A stretch of 64,000 nucleotides of DNA from Botryosphaeria dothidea (Eukaryota; Ascomycota; Dothideomycetes; Botryosphaeriales; Botryosphaeriaceae): NCBI GenBank assembly GCA_011503125.2, contig WWBZ02000033.1:62001-126000 (forward strand), in the 5' to 3' direction. A program made the position numbers and the translations under genes. The stretch's first letter is position 1; each line of letters starts with the position of its first letter. The notes beneath the pieces were generated by a model that saw nothing but the letters and a program-made list of their open reading frames with translations, had not been told where the DNA came from and ran no database searches. Of this stretch, positions 60,787 to 64,000 are shown in pieces.

Positions 60787-60920
60787 TATTATAGTTCTCT
60801 CGGGAATTTACTAAATACGTAGTATATTCTTACGTGCCTAGGGAAAGAAAATAAAGATATAGAAGACTCTAATTTCTAAAGGTAGTAACTACGATAGCTT
60901 AAATATATAACTATTAGATA
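60787..60920 (-). mobile_element. Ty1/copia 5' LTR, right-arm copy (134 bp)
   Basis: Mirror of 10098-10231. Six bases separate it from the SINE head at 60927, as on the left. Confidence 0.8.
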
Positions 60921-60926
60921 TAAATA

Positions 60927-61502
60927 GCGGGGTAGTATACTAGTAGAGTATACTTCTACGGTAACCTAGCCTTTCTAGAGTAGTATAGGTTCTAAGTTCG
61001 AATCTTAGACCGCTTACCTACTCGTAGTATATAGCGGTAATAAGGGGGAAAATCTATAGATAGTTAGGGTAGGCTATAAGTAGTATATACGTCCTACTAT
61101 AAAAGTATACGTACCCGCGTTCTCTCTAGCGGTAATAAGAGGGAGAAGAGCTAGCTAGGCGCTTCTAAAAATAAATTTTAAGAGCGCTTTACTAGCGCTT
61201 ATAAATAGATAAGCCGAGACTTCTTACGGCTTAGTCTTAAGATTTATAGTTATCTCTCTCTATAGTTCTTCTCCCTCTTAGCTACTCTTTTTACTTTAAA
61301 TACCGCTACCGGTATATAGAAAAAACTATACTAAATAGAGTATCTATAGATACTACTATTATAGATAGGAAAGGTTTTTACCCGGGCTATTCTAAGAAAG
61401 TAGCTACGGTTTCTTCTTCTATATACTCTTATAGATAGCTATAGCTATATAGACTCTTCGGGGAGCTAAATTAGCTTAATTAAATTTATCTATCTATCTA
61501 TC
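60927..61502 (+). mobile_element. tRNA-headed SINE, W4 copy (576 bp)
   Basis: Plus orientation with GCGGGGTAGTATACTAG start and T-arm near 60993-61009. It matches W2 apart from about 40 bp missing in the first of the two 95-bp internal repeats (61030 region). The target duplication TATATAACGTT is seen only on the right (61503-61513), because the left side is copia DNA. Confidence 0.65.
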
Positions 61503-61740
61503 TATATAACGTTTTCCGAGAAGAATTTAATACTATAGACCTCTAAGCTATCTAAACTATCTAAAAGTAGAATTTATCTCTATATTTAGAATTACGTATT
61601 AGTAAGCTAGTCTAGCTAAAGAAGAAGCTTCTAGAGAAGAAAACTTACTTAGCTATTATTCTTAGTACTATAAACTTCGAAACTACTAACTAGATTATTA
61701 ATAAGAGACTTATTATTAACTTTACTATATATATAGCGTA
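61503..61740 (+). mobile_element. LINE B middle fragment, W4 copy
   Basis: Same as 28709-28946, ending in the LINE C target duplication (61726-61740). Confidence 0.7.
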
Positions 61741-64000
61741 TACTAGAATATAACTACGCTAAAAAATTAATTCTAAGCTACGGCGCCGGAAGAGGGCTCT
61801 AAAGACTTTTCTAGGTTTAGCGAGACTTAAAATACTACTTAGAGTAGCTATAGCCGCGTTATAGTTAATATAGAAGTCGTAAAAAGAAGCGAATAGTCTT
61901 CTTTAGTAACTATCTCTATCTAATTATAGCGTATCTCTAATAAACTATAGAATACTTAGTATAGCGTAGAATACGTTAAAAAAGTCTTAAAAATAGTAGA
62001 TACTCTCTTCTAAGCTCTATAAGTATCCGCTAGCCTCTCTTTAATTCTCTCTAGCTAGATAAAAAATTTTCTCGATATTACTAAGATAATCTTCTAGAAT
62101 TATATTATTATCTACTAAAAGACGACTACTAAGAAGCTAGGTCTTAAAGATATCTTTAAAAAGATTTAGTAGATCTAGAAGATAGTTAGCTAACTTTAGA
62201 CTACTTCTACGCCCGTAGTATCTAGCTAGACTAATATTATAGCCCGAGTAGTTCTAAAGCCCTCTACCTCCTTAACTACTACTAAGCTTACTCTATACTT
62301 TTTAGATAAAACTAATAAATAAGAGGTTACTAACCTTACTAACGAGGCTATTATTAAAAAGATCTAAATAGAGAAAAGTCTAGCTTATAAAAAAGTACTA
62401 GCGGCTAAAAAGCTCTCTAGTAGAAACGTTAAGCTCTTTATATCTAATACTTAGACTAGAGTAGCTCTTCTTTAGAATTAGAAATAGACTATAGAACTAG
62501 ATAGAAAAGTCTATTCTAACTAATAGCTCTACTTAGTACTAGTTTATAACGTTCTTCTTAAAGATATTAATACTAAGAACTTCTAGGCCGCCTAAACTCT
62601 TTAGAATTAGAATCTATCTTTATATCTAGAACTACGTATTAGTAAGCTAGTCTAGCTAAAAAAAAAGCTTTTAGAGAGAAAGACGTACTTAGCTATTATT
62701 CTTAGTACTATAAACCCCGAGGTAGCTAACTAGATTATTACTAAAGAACTTATTAGTAACTATACTCTCTATATAATAGAGTACTATAGTATAATCTTTA
62801 TAGTAATCTAGTACTTTAAGTACTAGAATTATAGCTATATCTCTATCTACTATAGAAGAGAGAATAGATACGACTAGTACGCTAAGATATATAATATCTA
62901 CGAGTACCCTAAAGAGAAGACGTAATATATAAACTATAACTAAGAGTATACGGCTTAGAGTAACTTCTATCTAACGCGTAGAGCCCGTTAGACTAAGGCT
63001 ACTAAGGCTCGCCTAGCGGTATTAGAGAGATATAGAGAAGGTACCCCTACGGCTAAGATATAGCCCTAAACTAACTAGTTAATAGTTAGGCTAAGAAAGA
63101 AGTCTAGAAAAGAGAAGCCGACTAAAAGAGAGCTAGATAGGCTAAGAAACCTAAGCCGCCCTCCGCCTTCTAACTAGATACGGTTTACCGAACTTAATAG
63201 CTTCTAGTATATCTCGGGGAAAGAGCCTACGAGAACTTCTATCTTCTCGTAGTCTATACTAATAACCCTCTCGTAGTCTAACTTAGAAATAAAAGAAAGT
63301 TAATATTAGATATAGGCTCTCTTTCTATTATATAGTATAACGTCTATAAGAGTAAGAATAGGATAATACTTCCGTTCTTTAAGAAGATTAATCTAAGAAT
63401 CTACTATATTCTAGCTATCTAGAAACCCTAGAGAAATCTAAGAGTTAAAATAATAGTAAAATACTCTATCTACTATATAGTTTTCCCTTAGAAGAGAGTA
63501 GTAAGAACCTACTTCTTTATAAGTAAGGCTATTATTCTTAACTTCTAATAAGTAATAGCCTACTTACTAAATTTTATTATACTATCTATTACTACTAAGA
63601 TACGTATAATCTATATTTATAACTACTATAATCTTCTACTAGCCTTCTATACTAGTACGGCTCTAGAAACTTTATCTCTTCTTCTAGAAGCTCTTAGAAA
63701 ACTAAAAGAGTATATTCTTCTAGAAGACTTTAATCTTTACTATTCTATTTAAAAGAGTATAACCGCTTTAAGATACTATACTCTTATAGATAATCTTATC
63801 GAAATAGCTATTATAGCTAATCTTAATCTAGCTCTTCTAAGAGATACTATTACGAGAAGAGAGAGTAGTAGCGAGAGTACTCTAAACCTTATCTTTACTA
63901 TATAGTAGCTAGAAAAGAGAATTCTTAGTTACGGAGTTAGTTAGAAGCTTAAATTATCCTCTAACTACCTACCTATTCTTACTATACTCGATTTTTCTCT
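61741..64000 (+). mobile_element. LINE C, copy 4, cut by window edge
   Basis: Direct copy of 28947-31206, identical where I compared it (for example the 110 bp from 61841). It contains ORF1 and the start of the AP-endonuclease region of ORF2, all RIP-mutated. Confidence 0.8.

Larger units (their letters stand above)
35493..60926. repeat. Right arm of giant inverted duplication (W3 + inverted U)
   Basis: Reverse complement of 10092-35492. In addition, 35493-42913 is a direct copy of W1 (2787-10091), offset 32706 at the centre and 32723 after LINE C. Single-base insertions and deletions, mostly in short homopolymers, are frequent between about 37.9 and 45.6 kb and rare elsewhere, apart from a few in LINE A. 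Confidence 0.9.

Overview
The window is a transposon-dense, RIP-mutated accessory region of a filamentous ascomycete (Pezizomycotina-type) genome. Most of it has almost no CA or TG dinucleotides, is very rich in TA, and codes for transposon proteins whose Trp, Gln and Arg codons have become stops. That is the mark of repeat-induced point mutation (CpA to TpA on both strands). Only two short islands have normal composition (about 21.2-24.1 kb and 25.05-27.1 kb), plus their mirror copies (about 45.97-43.9 kb and 49.8-46.9 kb). I see no telomere repeats, rRNA genes, functional tRNA gene or CRISPR array.

Layout. The dominant feature is a giant head-to-head inverted duplication centred at 35492/35493. 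In blocks: a Ty3/gypsy element on the minus strand (1-3173); W1 (2787-10091); U (10092-28091); W2 (28092-35492); the centre; W3 (35493-42915); U inverted (42916-60926); W4 (60927 to the window end). W is about 7.4 kb: gypsy LTR, a LINE 3' scrap, an unidentified block, a full LINE (copy C) nested in another LINE (B), and a tRNA-headed SINE. U is about 18 kb: a Ty1/copia element of about 5.2 kb split by LINE A, a gypsy solo LTR with a 5-bp target duplication, gene 1, an unmutated solo LTR, a truncated gypsy element, gene 2, and the 5' part of LINE B. W1 and W3 are direct copies 32706 bp apart, and W4 is a direct copy of the start of W2. The region can therefore be read either as a palindrome or as a tandem W-U-W unit whose second U is inverted.

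Genes. Only two protein genes look alive, both in U and transcribed away from each other. Gene 1 (472 aa) carries a PD-(D/E)XK nuclease-like signature. Gene 2 (425 aa) is a diverged paralog that shares collinear blocks with gene 1 but lacks the E-x-K pair. This is the most system-like content of the window: an apparently active and an apparently dead nuclease-like protein, divergently placed and carried in a large inverted duplication. Their function is not known to me.

Caveats. The right-arm copy of gene 2 has many 1-nt indels, and LINE C in W3 is 17 bp longer than in the two other full copies, so much of about 37.9-45.6 kb looks like poorly polished long-read sequence. The duplicated gene islands show no RIP although both copies sit in this locus. 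Either the duplication is younger than the last sexual cycle, or RIP is no longer active, or the assembly is wrong. All differences quoted here come from reading by eye, and identity values were not computed.
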